Positions 1 to 9,733 of a DNA stretch of 64,000 bases are shown piece after piece. The position numbers and the translations under genes were made by a program. Every line of letters starts with the position of its first letter. The first letter of the stretch is position 1. The notes beneath the pieces are model-generated. The model saw nothing but the letters and a program-made list of their open reading frames with translations, was not told where the DNA came from and made no database searches. Source of the stretch: Amylostereum areolatum (taxonomy: Eukaryota > Basidiomycota > Agaricomycetes > Russulales > Stereaceae); the NCBI GenBank assembly GCA_012932865.1, contig SAXG01000002.1, forward strand, positions 2,604,001 through 2,668,000, given 5' to 3'.

Positions 1-865
1 CTTGATGGTAAGTGTATATTCCTTCGTGTCATCCGTGACGACTTCGTCGTCGTCATCCGTGAGCAGAATCTTGATAGTAAGAGGTTGTTCAAGAGGTTTG
101 GCAGCGATCAATTTAGCGGCCCAATCGTGAGCGACGTTTCCGCGAAGACCTGTGCAAAAGTCAGCTCGTGCTTGTTTCCGAGATGCTGTGCATGCATACC
201 CTTCGAGGCCCATTCTGGCGTCCTCTCTGCGAGCTCGAAGATACGACGCCGCACACGCTTGACGGCGGTGTTCGTCGAGGGAGTGATTGAGACGTCGTAC
301 TCGTGGAGGGGAGCCTTGGGTACACGGACGGGGAAGAAGTTCGCACGCAACTTGATCTGGACGCCTGCGGTCCCGTAGTCGGGGCGGGTGGGAAGATCGT
401 CATGGCGTAAGGTGAGCGCCTTGAGAGAGGCGACCAACTGGTCCTGCGAGGAATCGGTAAGACGAGCATCCAAGTTTGCCGGCTGGCCAAGGGCAAAGAC
501 CCTGCGAGGAGAGGGGGGGTTAGACCAAGAGCGGATATATGCGCAACATGGAGAACGTACCCTCCTTGCTCTCGGCCAAAACCTCCACCCCCGCGGCCGC
601 CACGCGGAGCCCCCCTTCCCCTGTCGCCTGGTGGTCCACCTCGGCCACGGTCACCTTGGAATCCACCGCGTCCACGGAAGCCCTCGCCAGGAGGCCCACC
701 GCGCCCTCTGAATCCTTCGCCAGGTGGGCCACCTCGTCCTCGCCCACGTCCCCCATCGCCTGCCGGACTTCCTCTGCCGCTGGGACTACCACCGCGTGCG
801 CCCCCACCTCTAGGTCCGCCTCTACCGCGATCAAAACCTCTGCCACGGTCACCGCCTCGGTTCAT
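1..865 (-). CDS. Argonaute protein, N-terminal part (gene runs off the window)
   Basis: ATG at 865. Exon 1 (865-561) encodes about 100 residues of RGG/GGP repeats, a low-complexity arginine-glycine tail common at Argonaute N-termini. An intron at 502-560 (GTACGT...CGCAG) joins in phase to exon 2 (501-200). That exon carries the ArgoN signature: RPDYGTAG, then KLRANFFPVRVP and YDVSITPS. A second intron at 150-199 leads to exon 3, which reads VAHDWAAKLI and a conserved acidic stretch up to base 1. PAZ and PIWI domains must lie outside the window. The expected role is small-RNA-guided silencing (quelling/RNAi) in cytoplasm or nucleus; this is known of the family, and slicer activity cannot be judged from this fragment. 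Family assignment is firm and exon edges are likely. Confidence 0.88.
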
Positions 866-1789
866 GATGTGTATAGTTCGAGATGTGTGGGAGTAGGGAA
901 GATGGAGAAAGCCTAGGACGCTCGTGAGTATTTAGCGGGGACAACGGCCTTAGGGTTTTACCTTATAAGTCAAATGTGCAAAAACGTGTTCTTGGGAGAT
1001 CGGAAGAAGTTGCGAACTGTCTGGTAGCGCTGGATCAGTCACGGGTCGAAAGACGCTGGGAGACGCGTATAGCGATCTGGAGCGGAAGGCGAACGACGCC
1101 CACAGGAAGAAGAGCGCGTTATAAGAGGAAGATTCGAGCCCTAGGGTCGGATACGCATTGTTGTTCTCAATACAGCAACTTCGACCGGGCGGGGAGCCAT
1201 AGACGAGTCAAGGCCGGTTGCGGGCGGAGTTCTCGGCTCTTATCGCGCCCATCGCCGAACGTTGGCCTTGATATCATGAGAAGGGGTCCGGCTGGTGAGA
1301 GAAGGTCAGCATACAGAGTCTGCTAGCGACGAGAGCCGCACCTTTGGTCGATAAGATCGTGAAGAAACCCGTACAAGGACGTCCTAAGCGGTGGTAGAAA
1401 ATGATTCAGATCTTATAAAATGCAAGACAAAAAACCAACCTCGGCCAACGCCGGCCGCGATCCGGTCCAGGCCCCCGGCGTATGCGGTTGCAACTCCGAT
1501 CCTAAATCGGCGATTTTGGGCCATTTCGTACGCACCATTTGGCCTACTTCCCGTACGCGCTGGGGATCGGGGTCACCTTTTCGCACCATTTTCGTACGCA
1601 TTCCTGATCAGAGCCCCTTCCACCTGCCACACGTACGCATAATAGGATCGGACGTCGAATTGGACGCACTTCGTACGCACTTCGAACAAATGAAACCGTG
1701 TATTATGCGAGAGTACTTAAGTAGTTGTAAGTTCATGATGCTGTGGTTGTACCTACAGAGCCTCGAGTTCTCTCCAGACGTATGAGCTC
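866..1789. other. intergenic, 5' side of Argonaute; no gene recognised
   Basis: Only short, poorly conserved open frames are seen on either strand. It would hold the Argonaute promoter, but no clear TATA box or motif stands out. The cluster of CGTACGCA motifs at 1525-1680 is listed separately. Confidence 0.5.
1450..1690. repeat. cluster of CGTACGCA-type motifs (dispersed repeat, copy 1)
   Basis: CGTACGCA/CGTACGCG recurs about five times at 20-45 bp intervals, interspersed with GATCGGA/TCCGATC motifs. The same vocabulary occurs around 26060-26290. A segment near 1470-1500 (CCCCCGGCGTAT...AACTCCGATCCTAA) matches the opposite strand of 26220-26260, so the two regions look like diverged copies of one dispersed family in opposite orientation. 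No coding content is recognised. Confidence 0.4.
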
Positions 1790-2290
1790 TGTAACAGCTG
1801 CTGAAACCTGCTCCTTTCGTTGTGAGAGTGTCACGGTTCGCCCTTTTGCTCCGCTTTTTCCTTGCTTTCTCGCGCTATCTGATCTCACACCTGTGGATCA
1901 ATCCCCTTTGATGGCATCGCTGATGTACCCCTTGGTCTGTGCACATCCCCTCCCTAGTATATATAGCTGGCCTGCATGTATCTACACCACCAGCAGATCC
2001 TTCAGCTTCATTCCGATATCATGCCCCTGAGTGTGATGCTAGCGTGACACCGGATGGAATCCAAAAATGTCATGCTGATATCAGACTCAACGGGCTCCCT
2101 TGGGTCGGAAGCTGAGTTCCTTCGGATTCAATCCAATTATCTTACTAAGCTCGTCAAGGAGCAATCGGCGGGATGCTGGCTCAAATCATGCTTATCGCAA
2201 TCTTATCATCCCAATGTGGAAGCAAACAAAGCATCGTAATATATATATCATTCCGAGAACTACCATACAAAGTACATGGGGGGTGTTACA
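1790..2290. mobile_element. candidate degenerate solo LTR
   Basis: A 501-bp segment is bounded by TGTAACA at the left and TGTTACA at the right, the inverted 5'-TG...CA-3' termini usual for LTRs. It contains TATATATA near 1960-1970. Flanking bases (AGCTC and GGATG) do not form a target duplication and no second copy exists in the window, so this could be chance. Element class is unknown. Confidence 0.3.
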
Positions 2291-3287
2291 GGATGTCTAC
2301 GGGTCCAAAAGGAGGAATGAAAAATGAATTAGAGTGTGTTACCTGGCATGCCAGCAAAACGGGATTGAGATAACCTAGCAAGTGCCAGCGAGCAAAAACC
2401 AGAGACCCAGGGGGACCGAGAGCGAGGAGCGAGACGACAACCACAGGCCAAGACTGCAAGCAAAGACCGAGACCGCGAGTAGAGACCAAGAACACGAGGA
2501 AAGACCGAGAGCAAAGCCCATAAGTGCGAAAGAGCCCTCGGCAACAAGAGATCCCCAGGGGTACTAGTAGGGCCTATGCATGAGTGGCGTGGTGAGACAG
2601 ACGAGCAGGAAGTGAGAGATACTAACACGCACCCAGGCTGTTGTCTCAATGCTACTCATGCTCATGAGAGAGCGGGCTGGAGACCTCGACATTGATGTGA
2701 GCGAAGGGGAAAGGGTGGGGTGGTCAAAGCCCACTCTTTGAGGAGATTCCGATATGTGATTCCGGTCTCGAAATCAGCTATACCGGGGTCTCCAGTGGTA
2801 GATGAGATGCTGTGGCCAGGTGGAGGGAGTTGACGTTGAGCGGTGGAGGTGGTGAGAGGAAACAAGAACGACACCGCGCGACGACGAAAATTGACATTGC
2901 TTACATAATCGACTTCAGACTCATCGCGCGGGGACTCCGTTCTTTCCACTTCTTACAAATGCCAGTGAAATGGGCTTGAAACCGACGGACCAGCTTGTGC
3001 TCACGCTGACTTTGGCGTGGAATTGGCTTACACTGACGGAAAAGCGGGATGGAACTCGAATCAGGGGTTTAGATTCAAGCTGACGTGAAGCCAGCGTGAA
3101 CCTCCGGTCACGCCATTCGACTCACCCCAACTGGCCATCATAGATTGATGCTGAGGCAACTGCTGGTGGTGTAGTTCCTTAGTCTTTCCTCCTAGTCTTT
3201 ACCGGCTTAGAGTGCAATGTACTGTTCTCCCTTTATTCCCTGATCCCCCCTTCCTCTGAGCCACTGCCTGTGTCGCGACTTAGAAGG
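2291..3287. other. gene-poor stretch, nothing recognised
   Basis: Purine-rich degenerate repeats (AAGACCGAG-like) occur at 2400-2520. Otherwise there are only short open frames with no recognisable protein, splice pattern or terminal repeats. It lies downstream of the truncated end of the protease-transposase gene. Confidence 0.4.
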
Positions 3288-3677
3288 CTATTGGATGCAT
3301 TCCTTGTGCGTGTACATAGTCAAAACTGTAATATGGGATCAGTTTCATCGGTTTGAAGTTTAAAAAATCGAGATAGCTACCTTCTCCAAGCAGAATCTGC
3401 GGCAGGTCTGCCTGTACACCTGGACGAAGGAGCGCAATGAAATGGCCATCCTTCAGCGGCCATGTAGCGTTGACATTGGCGGTAGGGAAATTTGGATGAA
3501 CATTCAGTAAGGGCATGAAGGCTTGCTCCCGAAGCCTGAGATTGTTCTGGAGATCTTGCGTGAGCGTGCAATCAATTGACAAAGGGAAAGCACTCACCGA
3601 TGCAGCAACCTGTTGAGAAACTACCTTCTGTTTGGAGCGTATACTGGACGAAGTCACGTTCGTCCCAAGGGTGTAGG
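3288..3677 (-). pseudogene. 3' part of the protease-transposase gene, separated by element A
   Basis: This is the continuation of the minus-strand gene that reaches 19321. The 5 bases 3673-3677 (GTAGG) are one copy of the element A target duplication. Skipping from 19321 to 3677 keeps one open frame, ending in SKQKVVSQQVAAS before an intron at 3547-3597. The next exon, 3546-3381, reads PLLNVHPNFP, KDGHFIALLRPG and DLPQILLGE. An intron at 3326-3380 leads to a last short exon (VLTMYTHKECIQ) that stops at 3288-3290. From memory, related agaricomycete proteins continue further after the 'GEVLTMY' segment, so this end looks truncated. It can no longer be joined to the rest in one mRNA unless the 15.6 kb insert is removed. 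Confidence 0.72.
3673..3677. repeat. target-site duplication of element A (GTAGG; partner 19316-19320)
   Basis: GTAGG directly precedes the TGTCACGG start of the 5' LTR and recurs directly after the TGACA end of the 3' LTR at 19316-19320. A 5-bp duplication is standard for Ty3/gypsy integrases. Confidence 0.93.
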
Positions 3678-4097
3678 TGTCACGGATCGCTCCATTTCTC
3701 TCTTCGTTTGCAGACCTCGTACATGCGACGTGTCACGGCACATGACTTTCCCTTGCATCACATGCTTCAATGACGTCATTGCCCGGACTTCCGAGCGGGG
3801 TTCCGCATCCTTATCTATGACATCACTGCTCCGGACCTTCGTCCTCCGCCCCATGACTCCTTTCCTATTGTTCCCCCCGCTCGCACCACTATCGCATCGC
3901 ATCGCACCATCGTTCCCACTTGTATATAAGGACAGTGTTTCTCTTCCCTTCTCCCTAGACTGTCCATCTCGTCATACGGTACTGTAGCGCACGTTGCACT
4001 ACCCTAGACCCTGGCACTCTCGAATCTATTTTCTTCTCGCTCCTCCCATTGTCGCGACTTAGGCGGTTCATCGGTCTCATAAACTGCGTTTCTGACA
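3678..4097 (+). repeat. 5' LTR of element A (420 bp)
   Basis: Begins TGTCACGG and ends TGACA; the same sequence recurs at 10353-10685 plus 19229-19315 with about three substitutions. It contains a CRE-like palindrome TGACGTCA (3771-3778), a related TGACATCA shortly after, and TATATAA at 3923-3929. Confidence 0.95.
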
Positions 4098-4110
4098 CCT
4101 GGACAGTCTA
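3923..4110 (+). promoter_or_regulatory. element A TATA box, inferred mRNA start and self-priming PBS
   Basis: TATATAA lies at 3923-3929. About 27 nt after it, TAGACTGTCCA (3956-3966) is the exact reverse complement of TGGACAGTCTA at 4100-4110, which sits 2 nt after the LTR end where a primer-binding site belongs. This 11-nt complementarity is the arrangement known from the self-primed S. pombe element Tf1, where the 5' end of the transcript folds back and primes reverse transcription in place of a tRNA. The mRNA start at 3956 is inferred from this and from TATA spacing. Confidence 0.75.
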
Positions 4111-5306
4111 CCCCTACGCCTACCTCGCACCCCTCTCTCCATCTACCTCTGCCGTCTCTACGACGTTAAAAACTCCCACCACGGACCTCCCGAACGCACC
4201 GGTTTTCCTCCCGTTCAACGGAAAGCCGATCACCCCCCGCGACGACGCACCACTCCCCTACCCTTGGTCCGACGCCGTCACCGTCAACTGCCTCGTCCCC
4301 GTACAGAACCTCTGCAAGAAAAGATCCCTGGACCGCGCACGGCCTCAACTTCCGCATCTTCGAGTGGAGGTGGCACAAGGATCACGGTACTGTCGTCCTC
4401 GCCCTATACGTCCGGATCACTACGTGCATCAACGTAGATCTCGAACGCCTTGAATTCACCCTCCACGCCCCCACCTACCACACATACCTCATCCAAGACG
4501 CCCCCAACCCGATCCTCCAAACCAGTTTCACCTCCGTCTCCCAGTTTAACCGCCGGACCCCCGAATCCACCCCGCCACCAGTCCTCCGTCCCACCATCAA
4601 GGGTAAGACCCTTCGTCGCCGCCACCACGAACATAAGATCCGCCAGGCAGTAAAATCCGGCTACCTCACCAAGAAACTCCTCGGCCGTCGCCCCATCGCG
4701 GCGGACTTCTTCTAGACCATCATCACGTCCTCCACAGCCCCTCGTCCCCCCACCCCGAACCTTCCCCCAGGCGTCTTTCGAGACTACTGTCCCGAAGAAT
4801 ACTATATCCTCACCTCGCAGCAGACTAAGGAATCCGTACGTTGGCTGCACGACGAACCAAACCGGCAACGTCGAGACTGGTACTTCGACGACCGCGACGA
4901 ACAACCCTACGTCGAAGAATCGGATTTTGCCACCGCTGCGGACATTCTACAGCGCTTCCTGAACCCCCCTCCGACCAACTCGCCCCCACCCCGTCGACGT
5001 ACTGTAATCGAAGTCCCAGAAGGGATCAACCACAACGACACAACTGGGAAGTGGTACGCCTATAGACGGAACAAGAACGGAACCCCAGGACGATCAGTAG
5101 TTGAGTGGCAGCCCACTTCGTTCAGTCCCGTCCAAGATCACTGGTCGTGGCATCATAACCAGCAATTCCTCACCCCCGCCGACTTCCTTGTCGCAAAACA
5201 AGTTGAGGACGAAGTTGAAGAAGCAGAAGAACGCCGACGAGAAACCCTACGCCGCCTTGATCAAGAACTCGCCCAATCCCTCACCGTCCCCCTCCCCTTC
5301 GACAAG
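4098..5306 (+). pseudogene. element A pre-gag frame, interrupted
   Basis: From about 4110 to 4318 one frame looks coding (FLPFNGKPITPRDDAPLPYPW), then coding character moves by one base into the gag frame, as in NFRIFEWRWHKD. That frame runs to TAG at 4713-4715. After the stop it stays open without interruption into gag (4716-6332), as in DWYFDDRDEQPYVEE, but the first ATG is at 5307. Element B has the same architecture: a pre-gag frame, a stop followed by ACC, then an open gag frame lacking an early ATG. Function is unknown; it looks like an extra leader protein plus an acidic N-terminal Gag extension. Confidence 0.5.
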
Positions 5307-6332
5307 ATGTCCGACGCCGAATCCAAACCTGCCGTCTCCAAGCGGGAGATCGGCCCCAAGCCAAAGCCATTCAAAGGCGATAGACGCGACACCCTCCGGT
5401 TCTCCCTCGAGCTCCGCATGTTCCTGCGCGTTAACAAGGATGTTTATGCCACAGATGACGCCAAGATGATGCTCCTCCTCAGCCTGATGGAGGACGACAC
5501 GGCGAAAGCCTGGGCCACGCATCGCCGCATGGAACTCTTCGCCGACAAAGACGAGAAGGAAGACGCCGACACCCTCGACCCCACACCCCCAACACCCCAC
5601 TATAGCTCCTACAAAGAGCTCTTCGAGAGGTTTGGCAAAGACTTCGTGCCCATCGATCCAAAGATAGAGGCTCAGCGTAAGATCAACGAGCTCGCAATGA
5701 CCACCCGAGACGTCACTGACTTTATCACCAAGTTTGAGATGCTGGCAACCATGTCAGCGTACAACGACGAGGCGCTAATCCACTTTTTCAAGAAGGGACT
5801 TCAGCGTGACCTCGGCAAGCAGGTGGCCCGGTCGTACCCGTTCCCCACCAAGCTCGCGGAGTGGAAGGAGTGCGCCCGCCGCATCAACCACCAGTGGCTC
5901 GAAGAGAACCCGGAGAGGAAGAGCAGTCAGTCCAAGGGGGCTGTCGCGCTCACCTCGAACGGTTCGACCAACGACTCCTCGTCGCGCCGAGTCGGCGCCT
6001 TCACCAACACCTCGACCCGCCCTGCAAAGCTGACGGACGACGAGCGCGCAAAGATGATGCGCGAAGGCAAGTGCTTCATGTGTCGACAAGCCGGTCACGT
6101 CTCTCGCGACTGCCCCAACCGCGACTCGAGCACGCGACGGGTGGGCGCAGTAGAGACTGGGTCCAAGGCCCCTCCCCTGCCGACAAACACGGCTCCGTCC
6201 ACTGCGAAAGCAGCTCCCGACCCATCCAAAACCATCGCGGCGATCACTCGCCAGCTGAAGGATCTGGACGCGGAAGGCAAGGAGCAGGCAGTAGCGCTGT
6301 TGAAGGACATCCTGGGATCGCAGGATTTTTGA
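5307..6332 (+). CDS. gag: element A Gag (capsid-nucleocapsid), 341 aa from first ATG
   Basis: Residues 1-200 match the Ty3/gypsy retrotransposon Gag fold region, with the typical W at KAWATHRR, a conserved YKELFERFGKDF block, and FKKGLQ. A CCHC zinc knuckle (CFMCRQAGHVSRDC) follows at about residue 255. It forms the cytoplasmic virus-like particle and packages RNA. The open frame extends 197 codons upstream to 4716 with no ATG, so the true protein may be longer and begin at a near-cognate codon. The stop TGA (6330-6332) directly follows the slippery heptamer, and pol is in the -1 frame. Confidence 0.9.
   Translation: MSDAESKPAVSKREIGPKPKPFKGDRRDTLRFSLELRMFLRVNKDVYATDDAKMMLLLSLMEDDTAKAWATHRRMELFADKDEKEDADTLDPTPPTPHYSSYKELFERFGKDFVPIDPKIEAQRKINELAMTTRDVTDFITKFEMLATMSAYNDEALIHFFKKGLQRDLGKQVARSYPFPTKLAEWKECARRINHQWLEENPERKSSQSKGAVALTSNGSTNDSSSRRVGAFTNTSTRPAKLTDDERAKMMREGKCFMCRQAGHVSRDCPNRDSSTRRVGAVETGSKAPPLPTNTAPSTAKAAPDPSKTIAAITRQLKDLDAEGKEQAVALLKDILGSQDF
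6323..6329 (+). promoter_or_regulatory. candidate -1 ribosomal frameshift site, element A gag/pol
   Basis: The heptamer reads G GAT TTT in the gag frame and is followed at once by TGA. A slip of -1 gives GGA TTT TTG and enters the pol frame. GGAUUUU is an established -1 slippery heptamer in dianthoviruses. The identical arrangement is present in element B. Confidence 0.65.
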
Positions 6333-9300
6333 AACGCCCCCCAGTCGCGTCGTCTGGTGGAGGCAAAGGACTTTTGGTATCATCGTCGAATCGTTTCGCT
6401 GTATTATCATCCATGCATACCTGTGAGCAATCGTATCCCCCGTGTTTGTATCTGTCTACTGTCACCAAGAACAGGCAAACACCATCGATCACGCTCAAAG
6501 TCAAGCTGATCGGACGAGTTACCAAAAGAGAAATCGACGCAGACGCGCTGCTTGATAGCGGCGCAGAAGGAATTATCCTGAACCGAAGCTTCGTTGAACG
6601 CAAGAAGCTCACCACAAGAAAACTAGAAAACCCGTTCCCCGTGCGTAATGTGGATGGCACCGAGAACGTCATGGGCTGGGTACGCGACACAACAACCCAG
6701 CGGATCCGGATATACTCGCAAGATTCAAGGGCGTACCATGAGGAAGAAGCTGAGTTCTTCATCACCGACATCGGCGATCATGACATGATCCTTGGAACAG
6801 ACTGGCTCGACGAGCACAATCCCACCATAGACTGGCAACGAGACCGTGTTGACATGCTCCGCTGCCCTCCCTCGTGTACTCTGTCCAAACCTCCTGTGAC
6901 GAACCTCGCAACCAAGCCACGGAAACCATCATCGGTCCAATCACAGCGTAAGGTTGAAGCAGGTAAAACCCCGAGGACACCTCTCGTCGTGGACGATCCC
7001 TTCCCAGAGCCGACATATGTGTCCTGGACCCCAGTCCCCACTTATGTTATTCCTGCACACAGAGTCAAAGGTGTTCGCGTCCGCACGGTCCATCGCTCCC
7101 CTCTACCCGCACGACTCTTCACTGAAGACGACGACGAGCGGCCCATGGTATTCCGAGACTGGGAGATCAATGGACTACGCCGCGCCGGAATCCTCCCTGA
7201 AACCGATGGTCCTAATCCAGATGCAATACCCATCCGCGCGGGCTTTACAAAAGCGCAGGAGCTTGCAGAGCATTCAAAAGAGAACGCACGCCCGCAAACC
7301 TTTGAAGACTTAGTCCCCCCGCCGTACCGCGACTTTGCGCCTGTATTCGACAAGAAAACCTCCGAGCGACTTCCTGACCGACGGCCATGGGACCATGCTA
7401 TCGACATGAAAGACGGCTTTGAACCCAAACCATGCAAGATCTACCCCCTCTCACCTTCCGAGCAGATCGAACTCGACACCTTCCTCGATGACCACCTGAA
7501 GAAGGGCTATATCCGCCCTTCGAAGTCACCTCAGGCGAGTCCGTTCTTCTTTGTGAAGAAAAAGGATGGAAAGCTGCGTCCCGTACAGGACTATCGAGAA
7601 TTAAACAAGGGCACTGTCAAGAATGAATACCCCTTGCCACTGATCTCTGAAATTGTCGACCGCCTCAAAGGTGCAAAGATCTTCTCCAAGATGGATGTTT
7701 GCTGGGGCTACAACAATGTCCGCATCAAGGAAGGCGACGAGTGGAAGGCTGCGTTCAAGACGAATCGCGGTCTCTTCGAACCTACGGTGATGTTTTTCGG
7801 GCTTATGAACTCCCCTGCGACATTTCAGGCAATGATGAATGAACTGTTCAAGGATCTCATCGACTCGGGCAAGGTCATCATCTACATGGACGACATCTTG
7901 GTGTTCACTCGCACCATGAACGAACACCGTGCCATAGTGCGGCAGGTTCTGCAGCGTTTGCAAGACAACGACCTCTTCCTCAAACCGGAGAAATGCGTCT
8001 TTGAACAAGACTCTGTCGAATACCTCGGACTCATCATCTCGCACGACAAGATCGCTATGGACCCCGTCAAGGTAGCAGGTATTCAGGACTGGCCGACACC
8101 ACGAACGGTCAAAGATGTGCAATCCTTCCTCGGCTTTGGCAACTTCTACCGACGTTTCATCAAAGACTTCTCCAAGGTTGCACGACCCCTATTTGACCTG
8201 ACAAAGAAGGACTGCACATGGGACTGGTCGACGGACTGCCAAACTGCGTTTGACGCACTGAAAGCTGCGTTTACTTCCTCCCCTGTCTTGGTCATGCCTG
8301 ACCCAAAGAAGCCTTACCTCGTTGAAGTCGATGCCTCGGACTTTGCTACTGGAGGTATACTCTCGCAGAAAGGCGACGACGGTCACTGGCATCCAGTGGC
8401 GTATCTGTCCAAGGCCCTATCGGAACCAGAACGCAACTACGACATCTACGACAAGGAGCTACTTGCGATCATCCGTGCGCTTGAAGCCTGGCGCCACTAC
8501 CTCGAAGGCGCCCCCGACACCGTCGAAATCTGGACAGATCACAAGAACCTGGAGCATTTCAAGACGGCACAGAAGCTGAGCCGCCGACAGGCACGTTGGG
8601 CTCTATTCCTCACTCGATTTGACTTCTCGCTTGTTCATAAACCAGGAATTTCCCACCGCCCGGATCCAATGTCTCGACGACCCGATCACAAGGATGGTGT
8701 TGAAAACGACAACAAGGAGCGCGTCTTGCTTGACCCCAAGTACTTCCAAGTACGCGCAACAAGGCCAGGAGCAGTAACCTCCCTCGGTGACGTCGAACTC
8801 CGACGACGTATCCGCGACTGCAAAACCAAGGACATCGAGGTCGTTCAAGCCCTGGACGCCATCTTACGAAACGGACCACGTACACTCGTCAAGAACCTTC
8901 AAGAGTGGAACTACGAAGAAGGCCTGGTCCTGTTTAGAGGAAAGGTATATGTCCCTGCAGATGACGAGTTGCGACGCGACATTGTCAAAATGTACCATGA
9001 ATCGCCCCTGGCTGGACACCCCGGTCGCTTCAAGACTTATGAGCTTGTGAGTCGTGAATATTGGTGGCCTGGCATGTCTGTCTTTGTCCGCGACTTTGTA
9101 GCAGGATGCGCAACCTGCCAGTCGACGAAGACACAGAGCAGCCGACCCCACGTCGACATGATCCCAAACGAAGTACCCGATCGACCATTTGGCATCATCT
9201 CCACCGACTTCATCGTCGAACTCCCTGACTGCGAAGGCTATAACGCCGTCAATGTCGTGGTCGATCGCCTCACCAAGATGGTGGTTACCACCCCATGTAC

Positions 9301-9733
9301 AACGAAGATCACCAGCGATGGCACGGCCGACATTCTCTTCGATAAGGTATACCGACACTACGGCTTAGCAGACAAGATCATCTCGGATCGTGGACCCCAA
9401 TTTGCTGGACAGGTGATGCGTACACTCAACGAGAAGCTTGGGATCAAGTCCGCCCTCAGCACAGCGTATCACCCACAGACAGATGGCCAAACCGAACGCG
9501 AGAACCAGAACCTCGAGCAGTTTCTGCGAGTATTCTGCAACTACCGTCAAGACGACTGGGTGAAGTGGTTGCCCTTCTTCGAGTTTTCTCACAACTCTCG
9601 CACCCATGCAGCTACTGGAAAGGCTCCCTTTGAAGTCCTCTACGGCTTCCTCCCCAAGATGTACCCATCCGTAAACCCGTCCTCAAAGGTCCCTGCAGTT
9701 GAAGAACGCCTCCGTCAACTTGAAGAAGTCTGA
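6323..9733 (+). CDS. pol: element A Pol: protease, RT, RNase H, integrase (ends at in-frame TGA)
   Basis: The frame is open upstream within gag, but expression should begin by frameshift at 6323. Domains in order: aspartic protease (DALLDSGAEG, then ILGTDWLDEHNP), reverse transcriptase (RPVQDYRELN; catalytic YMDD near 7887), RNase H (VEVDASDFATGG; KELLAIIRALEAW; TDHKNL), and integrase with zinc-binding H...H...C..C (GHPGRFKTYEL...CATCQ) and DDE core (STDFIVELP; SDRGPQF; HPQTDGQTERENQN). The frame stops at TGA 9731-9733 between the integrase core and the GPY/chromodomain region. The same frame continues as C-terminal sequence to 10420, so this is a single nonsense lesion. It makes copy A probably non-autonomous. 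Confidence 0.93.
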   Translation, partial: GFLKRPPVASSGGGKGLLVSSSNRFAVLSSMHTCEQSYPPCLYLSTVTKNRQTPSITLKVKLIGRVTKREIDADALLDSGAEGIILNRSFVERKKLTTRKLENPFPVRNVDGTENVMGWVRDTTTQRIRIYSQDSRAYHEEEAEFFITDIGDHDMILGTDWLDEHNPTIDWQRDRVDMLRCPPSCTLSKPPVTNLATKPRKPSSVQSQRKVEAGKTPRTPLVVDDPFPEPTYVSWTPVPTYVIPAHRVKGVRVRTVHRSPLPARLFTEDDDERPMVFRDWEINGLRRAGILPETDGPNPDAIPIRAGFTKAQELAEHSKENARPQTFEDLVPPPYRDFAPVFDKKTSERLPDRRPWDHAIDMKDGFEPKPCKIYPLSPSEQIELDTFLDDHLKKGYIRPSKSPQASPFFFVKKKDGKLRPVQDYRELNKGTVKNEYPLPLISEIVDRLKGAKIFSKMDVCWGYNNVRIKEGDEWKAAFKTNRGLFEPTVMFFGLMNSPATFQAMMNELFKDLIDSGKVIIYMDDILVFTRTMNEHRAIVRQVLQRLQDNDLFLKPEKCVFEQDSVEYLGLIISHDKIAMDPVKVAGIQDWPTPRTVKDVQSFLGFGNFYRRFIKDFSKVARPLFDLTKKDCTWDWSTDCQTAFDALKAAFTSSPVLVMPDPKKPYLVEVDASDFATGGILSQKGDDGHWHPVAYLSKALSEPERNYDIYDKELLAIIRALEAWRHYLEGAPDTVEIWTDHKNLEHFKTAQKLSRRQARWALFLTRFDFSLVHKPGISHRPDPMSRRPDHKDGVENDNKERVLLDPKYFQVRATRPGAVTSLGDVELRRRIRDCKTKDIEVVQALDAILRNGPRTLVKNLQEWNYEEGLVLFRGKVYVPADDELRRDIVKMYHESPLAGHPGRFKTYELVSREYWWPGMSVFVRDFVAGCATCQSTKTQSSRPHVDMIPNEVPDRPFGIISTDFIVELPDCEGYNAVNVVVDRLTKMVVTTPCTTKITSDGTADILFDKVYRHYGLADKIISDRGPQFAGQVMRTLNEKLGIKSALSTAYHPQTDGQTERENQNLEQFLRVFCNYRQDDWVKWLPFFEFSHNSRTHAATGKAPFEVLYGFLPKMYPSVNPSSKVPAVEERLRQLEEV

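Noticed and set aside
4098..4115. tRNA-primed PBS for element A
   Set aside because: I could not match the sequence to a tRNA 3' end, while an exact 11-nt match to the element's own inferred mRNA start exists.
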